The position numbers and the translations under genes are program-made. The notes under the pieces were generated by a model. The model did no database searches and was not told the origin of the DNA. It saw only the letters and a program-made list of their open reading frames with translations. Source: Veronia nyctiphanis (lineage in GTDB: Bacteria > Pseudomonadota > Gammaproteobacteria > Enterobacterales > Vibrionaceae). Taken from it: DNA of 64,000 bases. The DNA lies in NCBI RefSeq assembly GCF_004116385.1, contig NZ_PEIB01000001.1, forward strand, positions 186,001 through 250,000. Reading direction: 5' to 3'. This document shows positions 17,881 through 27,396 of the stretch, piece after piece. Numbering within the stretch: position 1 is the first letter of the stretch; the number at the start of each line of letters is the position of its first letter.

Positions 17881-19367
17881 ATGACACAGGTTAATCATTA
17901 TATTGCTGGTCAACCCACCGCAGACAGCGAACGTCAGCAGGCACTTTATAACCCAGCGACCGGGGAAAAGAATGGTCGCGTTTCTTTGGCTTCCGCATCA
18001 GAAACAGAGCAGGCCATTGCCTCGGCAAAAGCGGCTTATCCGCTATGGTCTGAAATGTCGGCATTGAAGCGGGCGAGAATACTGTTCAAGTTTAAGGCGT
18101 TGCTAGAGGAGCATACAGACGAAATTGCCGCATTGATTACCCATGAGCATGGAAAAGTGTTGGACGACGCAAAAGGTGAAATTACCCGTGGTTTGGAAGT
18201 GGTGGAGTTCGCCTGTGGCATACCTCATCTTCTCAAAGGAGAAATGACAGAGCAGATCGGTACAGGAATTGATGCCTGGTCATTGAATCAGTCTTTAGGT
18301 GTGGTCGCTGGTATTTCGCCGTTTAACTTCCCAGTCATGGTCCCCATGTGGATGTTCCCAATTGCGATTGCATGTGGGAATACCTTCGTGATGAAACCGT
18401 CGGAGAAAGATCCCTCTTCAACCATGCGTATTGCAGAGCTGTTGACCGAAGCCGGCCTGCCGGATGGGGTATTTAACGTCGTCAATGGCGATAAAGAAGC
18501 TGTCGATACCTTGCTGACCCATCCTGATGTGCAGGCCGTGAGTTTTGTAGCTCGACGCCAATCGCTGAATACATCTACAAAACGGCATCAGAGCATGGCA
18601 AGCGGGTACAGGCATTAGGCGGAGCCAAAAATCATATGGTCGTCATGCCAGATGCCGATCTTGATCAGACGGTTTCCTCACTCATGGGAGCCGCTTATGG
18701 TTCTGCGGGTGAGCGTTGTATGGCGATTTCCGTTGCGGTTGCAGTAGGTAATGTTGCGGATGCGCTCATCGCTAAACTGGAACCCGAAGTAAAAGCGCTT
18801 CGTGTAGGTAATGGCGTTATTCCCGGCATGGAAATGGGGCCCTTAGTTACCAAAGAGCATTTAGAGAAAGTTCAAGGGTATGTGCAAAGCGGGATTGATG
18901 CAGGGGCAAAACTGATTGTTGATGGTCGTGATGTTTCACCTGAGGGTGGGGATGGGTATTTCCTCGGTGGTTGCTTATTTGATCATGTAACACCTGAGAT
19001 GACTATTTACCGCGATGAAATCTTTGGCCCTGTACTGAGTGTTGTTCGCGTACCTGATTATGCCTCGGCAGTTAAGCTGATAAATGAACATGAGTTTGGC
19101 AATGGCACAGCAATCTTTACTCAAAATGGCGATGCGGCGCGCCAGTTTTGTCATGAAATTCAGGTCGGCATGGTCGGTGTAAATGTTCCCATTCCAGTCC
19201 CTATGGCTTTTCATAGTTTTGGTGGTTGGAAGCGATCTTTGTTTGGTCCACTCCATGTTCACGGCCCAGATGGTGTTCGTTTTTACACGCGAAGAAAAGC
19301 GATCACGGCCCGTTGGCCAAGTGGTATTCGTTGTAATCCAGACTTTGTGATGCCTACAACCAGTTAA
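17881..19367 (+). CDS. mmsA: CoA-acylating (methyl)malonate-semialdehyde dehydrogenase (frameshifted)
   Basis: Aldehyde dehydrogenase that turns malonate semialdehyde or methylmalonate semialdehyde plus CoA into acetyl- or propionyl-CoA. The sequence has [27 protein letters not shown], the catalytic Cys in [11 protein letters not shown], and the family ending [18 protein letters not shown], then [13 protein letters not shown]. One G is missing near 18550 (GTAGCTCG for GTAGGCTCG), which restores [24 protein letters not shown] when added. About 495 residues after repair. It follows the transaminase by 39 bases, the arrangement of bauA and bauC in Pseudomonas, so beta-alanine breakdown is the likely role; valine breakdown is the alternative. 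Confidence 0.85.
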
Positions 19368-19650
19368 TCTTTATTTCTTACACAGCATGAGGTAGTCGGT
19401 GTATTAATAACTGGATATTACAACAAGAGAAATCAGGGGGAGACTGCCGGCTCGCTGGTATAGGGCTTGCCAGCAGTCAGGGGGATTGAGCGACTATCGC
19501 TATATCGATTCAATAATATCGTAATGCGAATCGATATGTTACACATTTCACTTAACCCGTGTCGCAATTTGTCGGGTGAAGTACTAGAGAATCGAGGATT
19601 TTGGAAAGGTCTTACTTTTTGGTCGTGCTGCGGATACCATCATCGATCAG
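19368..19650. other. Intergenic region between convergent mmsA and EAL genes
   Basis: About 283 bases with no credible gene. It holds an inverted repeat with 9-bp perfect arms, ATATCGATT at 19502-19510 and AATCGATAT at 19529-19537, around an 18-base spacer, and a shorter GCTGG/CCAGC pair near 19450-19475. None is followed by a U-tract. Confidence 0.5.
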
Positions 19651-20262
19651 TTATGCAGCGGCGACATCCAATTCCATTAACTCTGGCCTTTTCAAACCGT
19701 AGCCTTGCAGTAAATCAAAGCCAAGAGAAATAGCATGGTCGATTTGGTGCGTATACTCCAGCTTTTCAGCCACAAGCTTAAATTGCCTGTCATCTGGCAG
19801 TACTTTAATCAGTTGACTGATGGTCGTGGTTGACAGCGCGCTATAGTCAATCTTCACAATGTCAGCGAGATACAGAATGTCTAACCAGTTACGTGTCGGT
19901 TGGAAGTCATCAAATGCGATGGTGTAACCGTGTCGCCGAAGCTTTTTCAATGCGCTAATCAGCGAGCCATCGATCTGGCAAGATTCCAATACCTCAATGA
20001 TTAATTTTGAATTAGGGTAAGCGAACGGCGTGTTATCCAAAATCTTGTTGTGCGTGAAATTTACAAAGCATGGAAGACCATTTGAAATGAATTGCGTGTT
20101 GCTTGATTGACCGTCGAATGTGAGCTTGAGGACGGAATCCGTGGCCTTGTCTCCGTCTATGTTAGGGAAGTGATTATTTTTACCGTGACGGTAGAGTAAC
20201 TCATAGCCGTAAAGATTTTTGTTTCTATCAAATATCGCCTGACGAGCAATACCAGCATCCAT
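19651..20262 (-). CDS. EAL-domain protein, truncated relative to EAL-HDOD proteins
   Basis: A 203-residue EAL-type domain. The opening IARQAIFDRNKNLYGYELLYRHG and the later IAFDDFQPTRNWLDILYLAD, KIDYS, VAEKLEY and GFDLLQGYGLKRP match the amino-terminal half of the EAL plus HDOD proteins (Vibrio CdgJ, Bacillus YuxH). Those are about 400 residues; here the frame stops right after the EAL half, and no HDOD-like reading is visible in any frame of the next 180 bases. Some metal-binding acidic residues of active c-di-GMP phosphodiesterases seem replaced, so a regulatory rather than enzymatic role is likely. No clear ribosome-binding site. Confidence 0.65.
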   Translation of the reverse strand: MDAGIARQAIFDRNKNLYGYELLYRHGKNNHFPNIDGDKATDSVLKLTFDGQSSNTQFISNGLPCFVNFTHNKILDNTPFAYPNSKLIIEVLESCQIDGSLISALKKLRRHGYTIAFDDFQPTRNWLDILYLADIVKIDYSALSTTTISQLIKVLPDDRQFKLVAEKLEYTHQIDHAISLGFDLLQGYGLKRPELMELDVAAA

Positions 20263-20344
20263 GCTTAACGTTCTCTGCGTGTTGCACCAGTGAGGTCGTT
20301 GTTAACGCGAGACCACAAAGGCACTTTGTATTTTTCGGCAGGTG

Positions 20345-21073
20345 TTATTTTCCAAAACGACGTTGTTGTAATTCTATGCTGTCTGCTTTGTATACCAAAA
20401 CCGATCCCTGCTCGTACCAATCTCCTAGCACGATGCGTTGCGCAGGCTTTTTATCGACAATCAGCTGATGGATATTAGGTCTATGTGTATGGCCATGGAT
20501 AAGTAAATCCACGTTTTCTTCTGCCATAACGTTCATCACTGTTTTCTGCTCAACATCCATGATCATTTCGGACTTTTCAGCATTGTGACTTTTGCTTCCT
20601 GCCCGGAGTCGTTCACCAATCTTTCGCCTTATACGCAACGGTAATCTAAGGTAGAGCCACTGTATGACAGAATTGTGAACCTTTTGACGGTATTGTTGAT
20701 AAGCGAGATCTTGCGTGCAAAGCGTGTCGCCATGCATGAGAAGTACAGGTTTTCCATAGAGGTCAACCACATAATGCTCAGGAAGTAGTTTCACACCTGT
20801 TTCTCTAACAAATCGCTTTCCAATAAGAAAATCGCGATTGCCATGAATGAAATAAACAGGAACGCCTTTTTCGGTCAGCGTTTTAAGCCCTTTTTTCACG
20901 TCTTCATGGAGCGGTGTTATATCGTCATCCCCAATCCATGATTCAAATAAGTCACCAAGAATATAGAGAGCATCTGCATAGAGAGCTTCTTCTTTAAGAA
21001 ACGTCAGGAAACACTGGGTTATCTCGGGATGTTCAGTGCTTAAATGAAGATCTGAAATAAAAAGGGTGGTCAT
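20345..21073 (-). CDS. lpxH: UDP-2,3-diacylglucosamine diphosphatase LpxH
   Basis: Peripheral inner-membrane enzyme of lipid A synthesis that cleaves UDP-2,3-diacylglucosamine to lipid X and UMP. The 242-residue protein has the calcineurin-type metal motifs FISDLHLS (residues 5-12), LGDLFESWIGDDD, GNRDFLIG, LMHGDTLC and IHGHTHRP, all standard for LpxH. It lies downstream of ppiB in the same direction, as in E. coli, but a terminator-like hairpin sits between them here. Confidence 0.95.
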   Translation of the reverse strand: MTTLFISDLHLSTEHPEITQCFLTFLKEEALYADALYILGDLFESWIGDDDITPLHEDVKKGLKTLTEKGVPVYFIHGNRDFLIGKRFVRETGVKLLPEHYVVDLYGKPVLLMHGDTLCTQDLAYQQYRQKVHNSVIQWLYLRLPLRIRRKIGERLRAGSKSHNAEKSEMIMDVEQKTVMNVMAEENVDLLIHGHTHRPNIHQLIVDKKPAQRIVLGDWYEQGSVLVYKADSIELQQRRFGK

Positions 21074-21078
21074 AAGAT

Positions 21079-21103
21079 AAAAGAAAGCGGGCTTACGCCC
21101 ACT
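21079..21103 (-). terminator. Intrinsic terminator between ppiB and lpxH
   Basis: On the minus strand AGTGGGC, loop GTAA, GCCCGCT (one G-U pair), then TTCTTTT. It lies in the 49 bases between ppiB and lpxH, so lpxH expression would need read-through or its own promoter. Confidence 0.6.
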
Positions 21104-21122
21104 TTTCGTTGTTTTCCTTTTT

Positions 21123-21617
21123 TTATTCTACAGTCACGCTGTTGATCAGTACTTCTTCTACCGGAACGTCCTGATGCATGTAACCGTAGTTACCGGTGGC
21201 AACACCTTTGATTTTGTTGACCACTTCCATACCTTCAACCACTTCACCGAATACACAGTAGCCCCATCCGTCTGGAGTCTCTGATTTGAAGTCCAGGAAC
21301 AGGTTGTCATTGACGTTGATGAAGAACTGCGAGCTCGCTGAGTGCGGGTCCATAGTACGTGCCATGGCAATGGTGCCAGTTTTGTTGCTTAGACCATTGT
21401 TGGCTTCGTTTTTGATCGGCGCGCGGCTTTCTTTTTCTTCCATGCCCGATAACATGCCGCCACCCTGAACCATGAAACCATCGATTACGCGGTGGAAAAT
21501 TGTACCGTCATAAAAACCATCGCGGCAGTACTGCAAAAAGTTTTCCGCAGATACAGGCGCTTTCTCAGTATTCAGTTCAATTTTCACGTCACCAAAAGTG
21601 GTATGCAGGATTACCAT
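21123..21617 (-). CDS. ppiB: Peptidyl-prolyl cis-trans isomerase B
   Basis: Cytoplasmic cyclophilin, 164 residues with no signal peptide. It shows the cyclophilin core: [14 protein letters not shown] (residues about 42-55), [19 protein letters not shown], and [14 protein letters not shown]. Length and sequence are as in E. coli PpiB. Divergent from cysS, as in many gammaproteobacteria. Confidence 0.95.
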   Translation of the reverse strand: MVILHTTFGDVKIELNTEKAPVSAENFLQYCRDGFYDGTIFHRVIDGFMVQGGGMLSGMEEKESRAPIKNEANNGLSNKTGTIAMARTMDPHSASSQFFINVNDNLFLDFKSETPDGWGYCVFGEVVEGMEVVNKIKGVATGNYGYMHQDVPVEEVLINSVTVE

Positions 21618-21886
21618 GTTAAATTCCTATCGTTAATGCTTAGGCTTTAAAGGCGTGATTCTATCCCAAAGAGGGTAAGTTTCAAACCTCATCGCTGCTC
21701 GGTTTATCCTCTTGGTGCCTGAGATGTGCAGCAATCTTGCCTTTGAGTAATAAAGCGCTTGTTCAGTTACAATTTCTCTGTCAGCCGTCTTTGGTTACCT
21801 GTCAAAACAAACTGCTTGAGCAAAATCCGCTATCATGTACGATTAGCCTTCATTAATGACAACTAACAACGAGTAACGCCGAAACC

Positions 21887-23274
21887 ATGTTGAAGATTTA
21901 CAACTCTCTGACCAAACAAAAAGAAGAATTTAAGCCCATCGAGCCGGGTAAAGTCGGCATGTATGTATGCGGGGTTACTATCTACGATTTGTGTCATATC
22001 GGTCATGGTCGTACTTTTGTATCTTTTGACGTGGTTTCCCGCTATCTGCGTTATCTTGGCTATGACTTAACGTTTGTTCGAAATATCACTGATATTGACG
22101 ATAAAATTATCAAACGTGCCGCTGAAAATGAGGAAACGTGCGACTCGCTGACTGAACGCCTTATCGGCGAGATGTACGCAGACTTTGATGCGCTGAATAT
22201 CAAACGTCCCGATGTCGAACCTCGTGCAACACAGCATATTGCAGACATCATCGCTTGGTAGAGCGCCTTATTGAGCGCGGTTACGCTTACGTGGCATCAA
22301 ATGGCGATGTACTTTTCGAAGTCGCCAAGTATGAAGAATACGGCAAGCTGTCGCGTCAGGATCTTGATCAGCTTCAGGCTGGCGCGCGCGTTGACGTTGA
22401 AGAAGCGAAGAAAAGCCCGCTTGATTTCGTACTTTGGAAAATGTCTAAACCGGGTGAGCCGACGTGGGAGTCCCCATGGGGACCGGGTCGTCCAGGTTGG
22501 CACATCGAATGTTCTGCAATGAACTCTGCGATTCTTGGCGATCATTTTGACATTCACGGCGGTGGCTCGGATTTGACCTTCCCGCACCATGAAAACGAAA
22601 TTGCACAATCTTGCTGCGCACACGATACCCAGTACGTAAATACGTGGATGCACAGCGGTATGGTAATGGTTGATCGTGAGAAGATGTCAAAGTCACTGGG
22701 TAACTTTTTCACTATTCGTGATGTGCTAGGTCACTATGATGCGGAAACGGTACGTTATTTCCTGATGTCTGGTCACTACCGCAGTCAATTGAACTACAGC
22801 GAAGAGAATTTGAAACAGGCTCGCGCTGCAGTTGAACGACTTTATACGGCGCTGCGAGGCCTTGATGTTAATGTGCAGGTAGAGGGGGGCGAAGAGTTTG
22901 TTACCCGCTTTGATGCAGCTATGAATGATGATTTCAACACACCTGAGGCCTATTCAGTGCTATTCGATATGGCGCGTGAAATAAACCGTTTGAAATCAGA
23001 AGATCAAGAGACAGCCGCTAAACTTGCTGCGCGTATGCGCCAGTTAGCCGACGTTCTAGGACTGCTGGGCCAAGATCCAGAGGCTTTCCTTAAGGGTGGC
23101 GCCGCTGGCGGTGATGACGATGAAGTGGCGAAGATTGAAGGCTTCATCAAAGCACGAAATGATGCTCGCGCAAGTAAAGACTGGGCAGCAGCTGATGCGG
23201 CACGTGACGCGCTTACTGAAATGGGTATCGTTCTGGAAGATGGCCCACAGGGAACGACGTGGCGTCGAAAGTAA
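21887..23274 (+). CDS. cysS: Cysteinyl-tRNA synthetase (frameshifted)
   Basis: Charges tRNA-Cys; essential and normally single copy. The first frame has [23 protein letters not shown] (class I HIGH-type site) and [14 protein letters not shown]; the second has [29 protein letters not shown] and the KMSKS motif in [12 protein letters not shown]. About 462 residues after repair, matching the E. coli enzyme (461). One base, probably a T, is missing near 22254; restoring it gives [18 protein letters not shown]. Since the cell needs this gene, the break is best explained as a sequence error. Confidence 0.95.
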
Positions 23275-23620
23275 TTATACTTTTGAACGAGTAGTTCTTA
23301 CTTTAATAAAAGCCTCGCACAAAGTGGGGTTTTTTATGCTTTATTTGTCAGTGAGTTTTTTCTATTTATATGGATAGAAATAAACCTTATTCAATTATTT
23401 ATTTTTTATTAACGTTTCAATTGTTTTCGATTACATTCGTAAAATATAAATATGATGAAATAATTAATTTTAACATTTCCCTAATAAAGTACTGTGTATG
23501 AGCTCATCATAGAAAGTTACTTTATTAAAAGTCAGAGAGTAGCTTTTACCTATCTCAGATATCACCAGCTCTGTATCAAGGTGATAAAGATACTTTACGC
23601 AACTTTTTCAAGGGAAAGGA
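23275..23620. other. AT-rich intergenic region after cysS
   Basis: About 346 bases, strongly A/T. A weak terminator-like hairpin (near 23311-23336) lies just after cysS. The rest has no convincing open frame or repeat and probably contains the promoter of the beta-propeller gene. Confidence 0.5.
23311..23336 (+). terminator. Possible terminator after cysS
   Basis: GCCTCGCAC, AAA, GTGGGG then six T. The stem is imperfect (one bulge and a G-U pair), but the position 37 bases after cysS and the T-run fit termination. Confidence 0.45.
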
Positions 23621-25122
23621 ATGTTGAAGAAATCAATTTTAATATTATTGGCTGTTCTCTCACCAATAGCGCTTGCTAACAATAGTAAGGATGATTTTAG
23701 CCGGAGTATTCAGTTAAAGAATGGGAGTAGTGCTGCTTCAGTGTATGGCAATACGGCTGTCGTTGGAAATCATCTATATGGCAAAGAAAATGGGTATTGG
23801 AAGTATAAAAAAGTATTACCCGTTGGAGTAACTAGGCTGGCTCTCAAAAAAATGTCTCAGTGCATCAGCACTATATCGCTTTGGCCCAAGCTTCTTCAAA
23901 GGTGGCCATCTTTAAGAGAAACTATTCCTCTTGGCCATATAGGTGGGAACTTTCGCAAGAAATCGTGAAACCTTTAAGTGGAGCGAATCGCTGGGGTGAG
24001 ACCGTTTACATTGATAACGATATACTTGCTTTTTCTGTATCTTCTCAGCGTGTTGATATCTATACACCATCAAAAGGAAAGTGGCAGTTTGACTACTCAT
24101 TGACGTTGCCAGAGGGCTCTGAAGGCGAGTTAGGGGCTGATATTAGGCGTGCAGGTGACGAACTTTTTGTCAGTAACTATAACGGAGATAAAGTATTCGT
24201 TTACTCAATTTTAGAGGGTTATGAACTTATCCAAGAAATTCTTAGTCCAAATGAAATTGGCACTCAGTCAGGCTTCGGCTGGGCGTTTGATGCAGATGAA
24301 GATACGCTGGCTATTTCCGCTTATTCTGCTGGGAATGTTCAAACCTACCATAAGAATCAACAGGGAACTTGGATTGAAGATAATCTTATTGAGTCACCTA
24401 GAGTCGCCGGATATTTTGGTCACGACTTAGAATTGAGTGACGGCCAGTTATATGTGGGTGATGATGAAAACAAAAGCATATATCACTATGTAAAGGGTGA
24501 TAATGGCTGGTCTCTTGTTGATATAAAAAGAAGTCATGATTCAGATTTTGGTTATGCGTTTGATGTCGACCAAGGTGCCATGTTTGTTGCAAGTGCAGAT
24601 AAGGCAACGCTGTTCACAAATAATGTTTATGAAGTGGAGGTTACTGGGCGTGTCGTGGATCACTTGGGGACACCACTGTTAGCAACAAATATATCAGGGC
24701 ATTTGTATGATACTCAGACTGATGAAGATGGCTTATTTAGTGTCAAAGTACCTGTTGGTTGGTCTGGGGAGTTAGTTGCAACGAAAGAAGGGTTTCCAGA
24801 TCCCGATAAAAAAAGTCTTCAGTGGATCTCTAGAGATACCGATATTGCAGACTTTACGCTGATATATCCAAAAGATGAACTCACATATGATCTATTTGTT
24901 GAGAATGCTGACTGCGACTTAAGCACGTTACGCTTTGACAATGTACACATTGAAGATCTTGGTGATTTTGGTTACTTGCTAACATTACCGTATGGTTGGT
25001 CAGGTGAAATAAAGCCAATTGCAGACGATTGCGAGTTCTTCCCTGAATCTGAGTATGTCGAATATGCCTCTAGTAAAGGAAGAATATTCTACTTTTCTTC
25101 CTTTTCCACGATAGGTTATTAG
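23621..25122 (+). CDS. Secreted beta-propeller-like protein with PYGWSG modules (frameshifted)
   Basis: A protein of about 500 residues after repair. MLKKSILILLAVLSPIALANN is a clear signal peptide, and AAGGGAAAGGA precedes the ATG. The middle consists of repeated blocks (GETVYIDNDILAFSVSSQRV, GWAFDADEDTLAISAYSAGN, GHDLELSDGQLYVGDDENKS, GYAFDVDQGAMFVASADKAT) like FG-GAP/integrin-type propeller blades. The end carries a carboxypeptidase-regulatory-like beta domain (VTGRVVDHLGTPL) and two related segments with GWSGE (VPVGWSGELVATKEGF, LPYGWSGEIKPIADD). A frame break, consistent with one lost base, lies near 23830-23840. Likely surface or periplasmic; function unknown. AT-rich. Confidence 0.6.
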
Positions 25123-25132
25123 ATAAATAATT

Positions 25133-25160
25133 TCCCCCTTGGTTACTGAGGGGGACTTTG
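25133..25160 (+). terminator. Hairpin after the beta-propeller gene
   Basis: TCCCCCT at 25133-25139 and AGGGGGA at 25149-25155 form a perfect 7-bp stem eleven bases after the stop; only CTTTG follows, so the U-tract is short. Confidence 0.5.
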
Positions 25161-25269
25161 CACGAATATACTCCAGTCTGAGTTTGAAGAACTCACCTAT
25201 CAGTCCTACCAACTATACTTTCACATTCAGAAATATAATTGCAGTTAACATTTGGATATATCAATACGA

Positions 25270-26166
25270 ATGAAGCTTGCTGGAACCGATCTCCGATTAC
25301 TCAAAGTTTTCGATGCTGTGGTGCGTCATCATGGGTTTGCTGCTGCGCAGGCTGAGTTGAATGTCAGCCAGTCAACCATCAGCAATCATATCAGTGTACT
25401 GGAAGAGAGACTTGGAGCCACCCTATGCCAACGCGGTCGGGGCGGATTTAGCCTGACCGAAAAAGGAAAAATTGTTTTTGCTGCAACCGAGCGGTTGTTC
25501 GGTGCCATGGCAGAGTTCGATGTGGACGTGACAGCGATAAAAGGTAAGCTGGTGGGGGAGTTGAAAATTGGCGTCGTTGACTGTCTGGTGAGTGACCCGG
25601 AAAACACACTTTCTGCTGCGATCTCGCGCTTTAAAACACGCCCTAATGATGTGTTGATGACAGTGAAACAACTGTCGCCGCAGGAGTTGCAGGAGCATGT
25701 TTTAGCCGGAGAGTTTGATATTGGTATCGGCAGTTTCCCGCATAAAATCGATGGGCTGAGTTACGAGCCGCTTTACCAAGAACAACATGGCCTTTTCTGC
25801 GGTAGCACGCACCCTCTCTTTGACTTGTCAGATGAGTCAGTGAGCCTTGATGAGCTCCAACATCAGGAGTTTGTTGGCCGGCATTATTGGCGTGACTCGC
25901 TACATCACTCTTTTGGTTTTAATCGCATCACCGCATCGGTTTACCAAATTGAGCCACAACTGATGTTGATTCTGAGTGGTAAATACATCGGATTTTTACC
26001 GTTGCACTATGCGTCGAGTTGGGTCGATGCTGGGCACTTACGTCAGCTATTTGGTCGTCGAATCGGATACAGCTGTTCTTTCGACTTAATCATCAAAAAA
26101 GGGTTTCAAAAAACCTCGCTTGTTGAGACATTTCTTGAAGATATGAGGGCGAGTCAGCAATCTTGA
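25270..26166 (+). CDS. LysR-family transcriptional regulator
   Basis: A 298-residue LysR-type regulator. The amino-terminal helix-turn-helix is clear (LLKVFDAVVRHHGFAAAQAE, then LNVSQSTISNHISVLEERLG), followed by a periplasmic-binding-like sensing domain. ATG at 25270 is preferred over TTG at 25252; ribosome-binding sites are weak at both. The next gene in the same direction, 220 bases on, is a guanidinobutyrase-type ureohydrolase. In Pseudomonas aeruginosa the LysR-type GbuR controls gbuA, so a similar role is possible here, though the gene order differs from a divergent pair. Confidence 0.8.
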   Translation: MKLAGTDLRLLKVFDAVVRHHGFAAAQAELNVSQSTISNHISVLEERLGATLCQRGRGGFSLTEKGKIVFAATERLFGAMAEFDVDVTAIKGKLVGELKIGVVDCLVSDPENTLSAAISRFKTRPNDVLMTVKQLSPQELQEHVLAGEFDIGIGSFPHKIDGLSYEPLYQEQHGLFCGSTHPLFDLSDESVSLDELQHQEFVGRHYWRDSLHHSFGFNRITASVYQIEPQLMLILSGKYIGFLPLHYASSWVDAGHLRQLFGRRIGYSCSFDLIIKKGFQKTSLVETFLEDMRASQQS

Positions 26167-26386
26167 TTTGCTTATCATTTTTGTAGATACAGCTCAAAGG
26201 CTTCCCGCACATTAAACCCCCAGCTTCTTTCATCTCTCCGAAGTACGCTTTCTACGAGCGTATATGTTGACGTCCGTTGTACTTACATTGAAATGACTGA
26301 AACCGAAGTTAAGAAAACCACTATTTTTATCGTGATGATGAATTGCTAGATTTTTGGTATCGAAAAAATGTGTCGCGGGAAGCCGG

Positions 26387-27349
26387 ATGAAAAGACCATC
26401 GGATCAAACACTGAATCAACCATTAGGTGGTAATCAAATGCCACGCTTTGGCGGTATTGCCTCGATGATGAGGCTACCTGTTCATGAAGACGCCAAGGGG
26501 CTAGACGCCTGTTTTGTCGGTGTTCCGTTGGATATTGGAACGTCTAATCGATCGGGAGCCCGTTTTGCGCCTCGCTCTATTCGCGCTGAGTCTTGTTTAC
26601 TTCGCCCATATAATATGGCGACGGGCGCTGCACCGTTTGATTCTTTACAGGTAGCCGATATCGGAGACGTGGCGATTAACACCTTCGATCTGAAAAAGAG
26701 CATCGATATCATCGAAAGTGCCTACAACGATATCCTTTCTCATGGCTGTATTCCACTGACTCTTGGTGGTGACCATACGGTGACATACCCGATTCTTAAA
26801 GCGATAAAGGCAAAGTATGGGCCCGTTGCCTTGGTACATATTGATGCTCACGCAGACATTAATGACGATATGTTTGGCGAGCGAATTGCACACGGTACTC
26901 CCTTCAGAAGAGCGCATGAGGAGGGCTTGCTAGATAGCAGTGCGGTTTTCCAGATTGGACTCAGAGGCACGGGGTATTCACCCGATGACTTTAACTGGTC
27001 GCGCAGCCAAGGCTGGACCATTGTTCAGGCTGAAGAATGCTGGGGCCAGTCACTGAAGCCATTGATGCGTGAAATCAGAAAGCAGATTGGCAATCGGCCA
27101 ATCTATTTATCGTTTGATATTGATGGCCTTGATCCTGCGTTTGCACCTGGAACAGGAACACCTGAAATCGGCGGCTTGACCATTTGGCAGGGCTTGGAAA
27201 TTATTCGCGGGTGCAGTGGACTAAATCTGGTGGGAGGCGATGTCGTCGAGGTGTCTCCACCTTACGATAGCAGCGGAAATACGTCATTAGTGGCAGCAAA
27301 TCTGCTCTATGAAATGCTCTGTGTCTTACCGGGCGTGCAGAGTAAGTGA
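26387..27349 (+). CDS. gbuA: Guanidinobutyrase (agmatinase family ureohydrolase)
   Basis: Manganese ureohydrolase, 320 residues. Metal-binding motifs are GGDHTVTYP, HIDAHADIND and SFDIDGLDPAFAPGTGTPE. The opening NQPLGGNQMPRFGGIASMMR, the block LLRPYNMATGAAPFDSLQVA and the ending LLYEMLCVLPGVQ agree closely with P. aeruginosa GbuA as I recall it, rather than with SpeB. GbuA splits 4-guanidinobutyrate into 4-aminobutyrate and urea, which ties in with the GABA-producing polyamine genes. The frame is open to 26354; ATG at 26387 gives the usual length. Related guanidinopropionase is the main alternative. Confidence 0.8.
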   Translation: MKRPSDQTLNQPLGGNQMPRFGGIASMMRLPVHEDAKGLDACFVGVPLDIGTSNRSGARFAPRSIRAESCLLRPYNMATGAAPFDSLQVADIGDVAINTFDLKKSIDIIESAYNDILSHGCIPLTLGGDHTVTYPILKAIKAKYGPVALVHIDAHADINDDMFGERIAHGTPFRRAHEEGLLDSSAVFQIGLRGTGYSPDDFNWSRSQGWTIVQAEECWGQSLKPLMREIRKQIGNRPIYLSFDIDGLDPAFAPGTGTPEIGGLTIWQGLEIIRGCSGLNLVGGDVVEVSPPYDSSGNTSLVAANLLYEMLCVLPGVQSK

Positions 27350-27364
27350 ACATCTCTTAATAAC

Positions 27365-27387
27365 AAAAAAGCCGTGTTAAACACGGC
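27365..27387 (-). terminator. Intrinsic terminator after the DUF535 gene
   Basis: GCCGTGT at 27371-27377 and ACACGGC at 27381-27387 with a tight loop; on the minus strand six T follow. It ends the leftward DUF535 transcript. Confidence 0.75.
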
Positions 27388-27396
27388 CTAGACATC

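Noticed and set aside
21887-23274. cysS as a pseudogene
   Set aside because: The enzyme is essential, both halves are perfectly conserved around a one-base loss, and similar losses occur all over the window; a sequence error is more likely.
26387-27349. Agmatinase SpeB
   Set aside because: Metal motifs are shared by the whole family, but the opening NQPLGGNQMPRFGGIASMMR and the ending LLYEMLCVLPGV fit guanidinobutyrase better.
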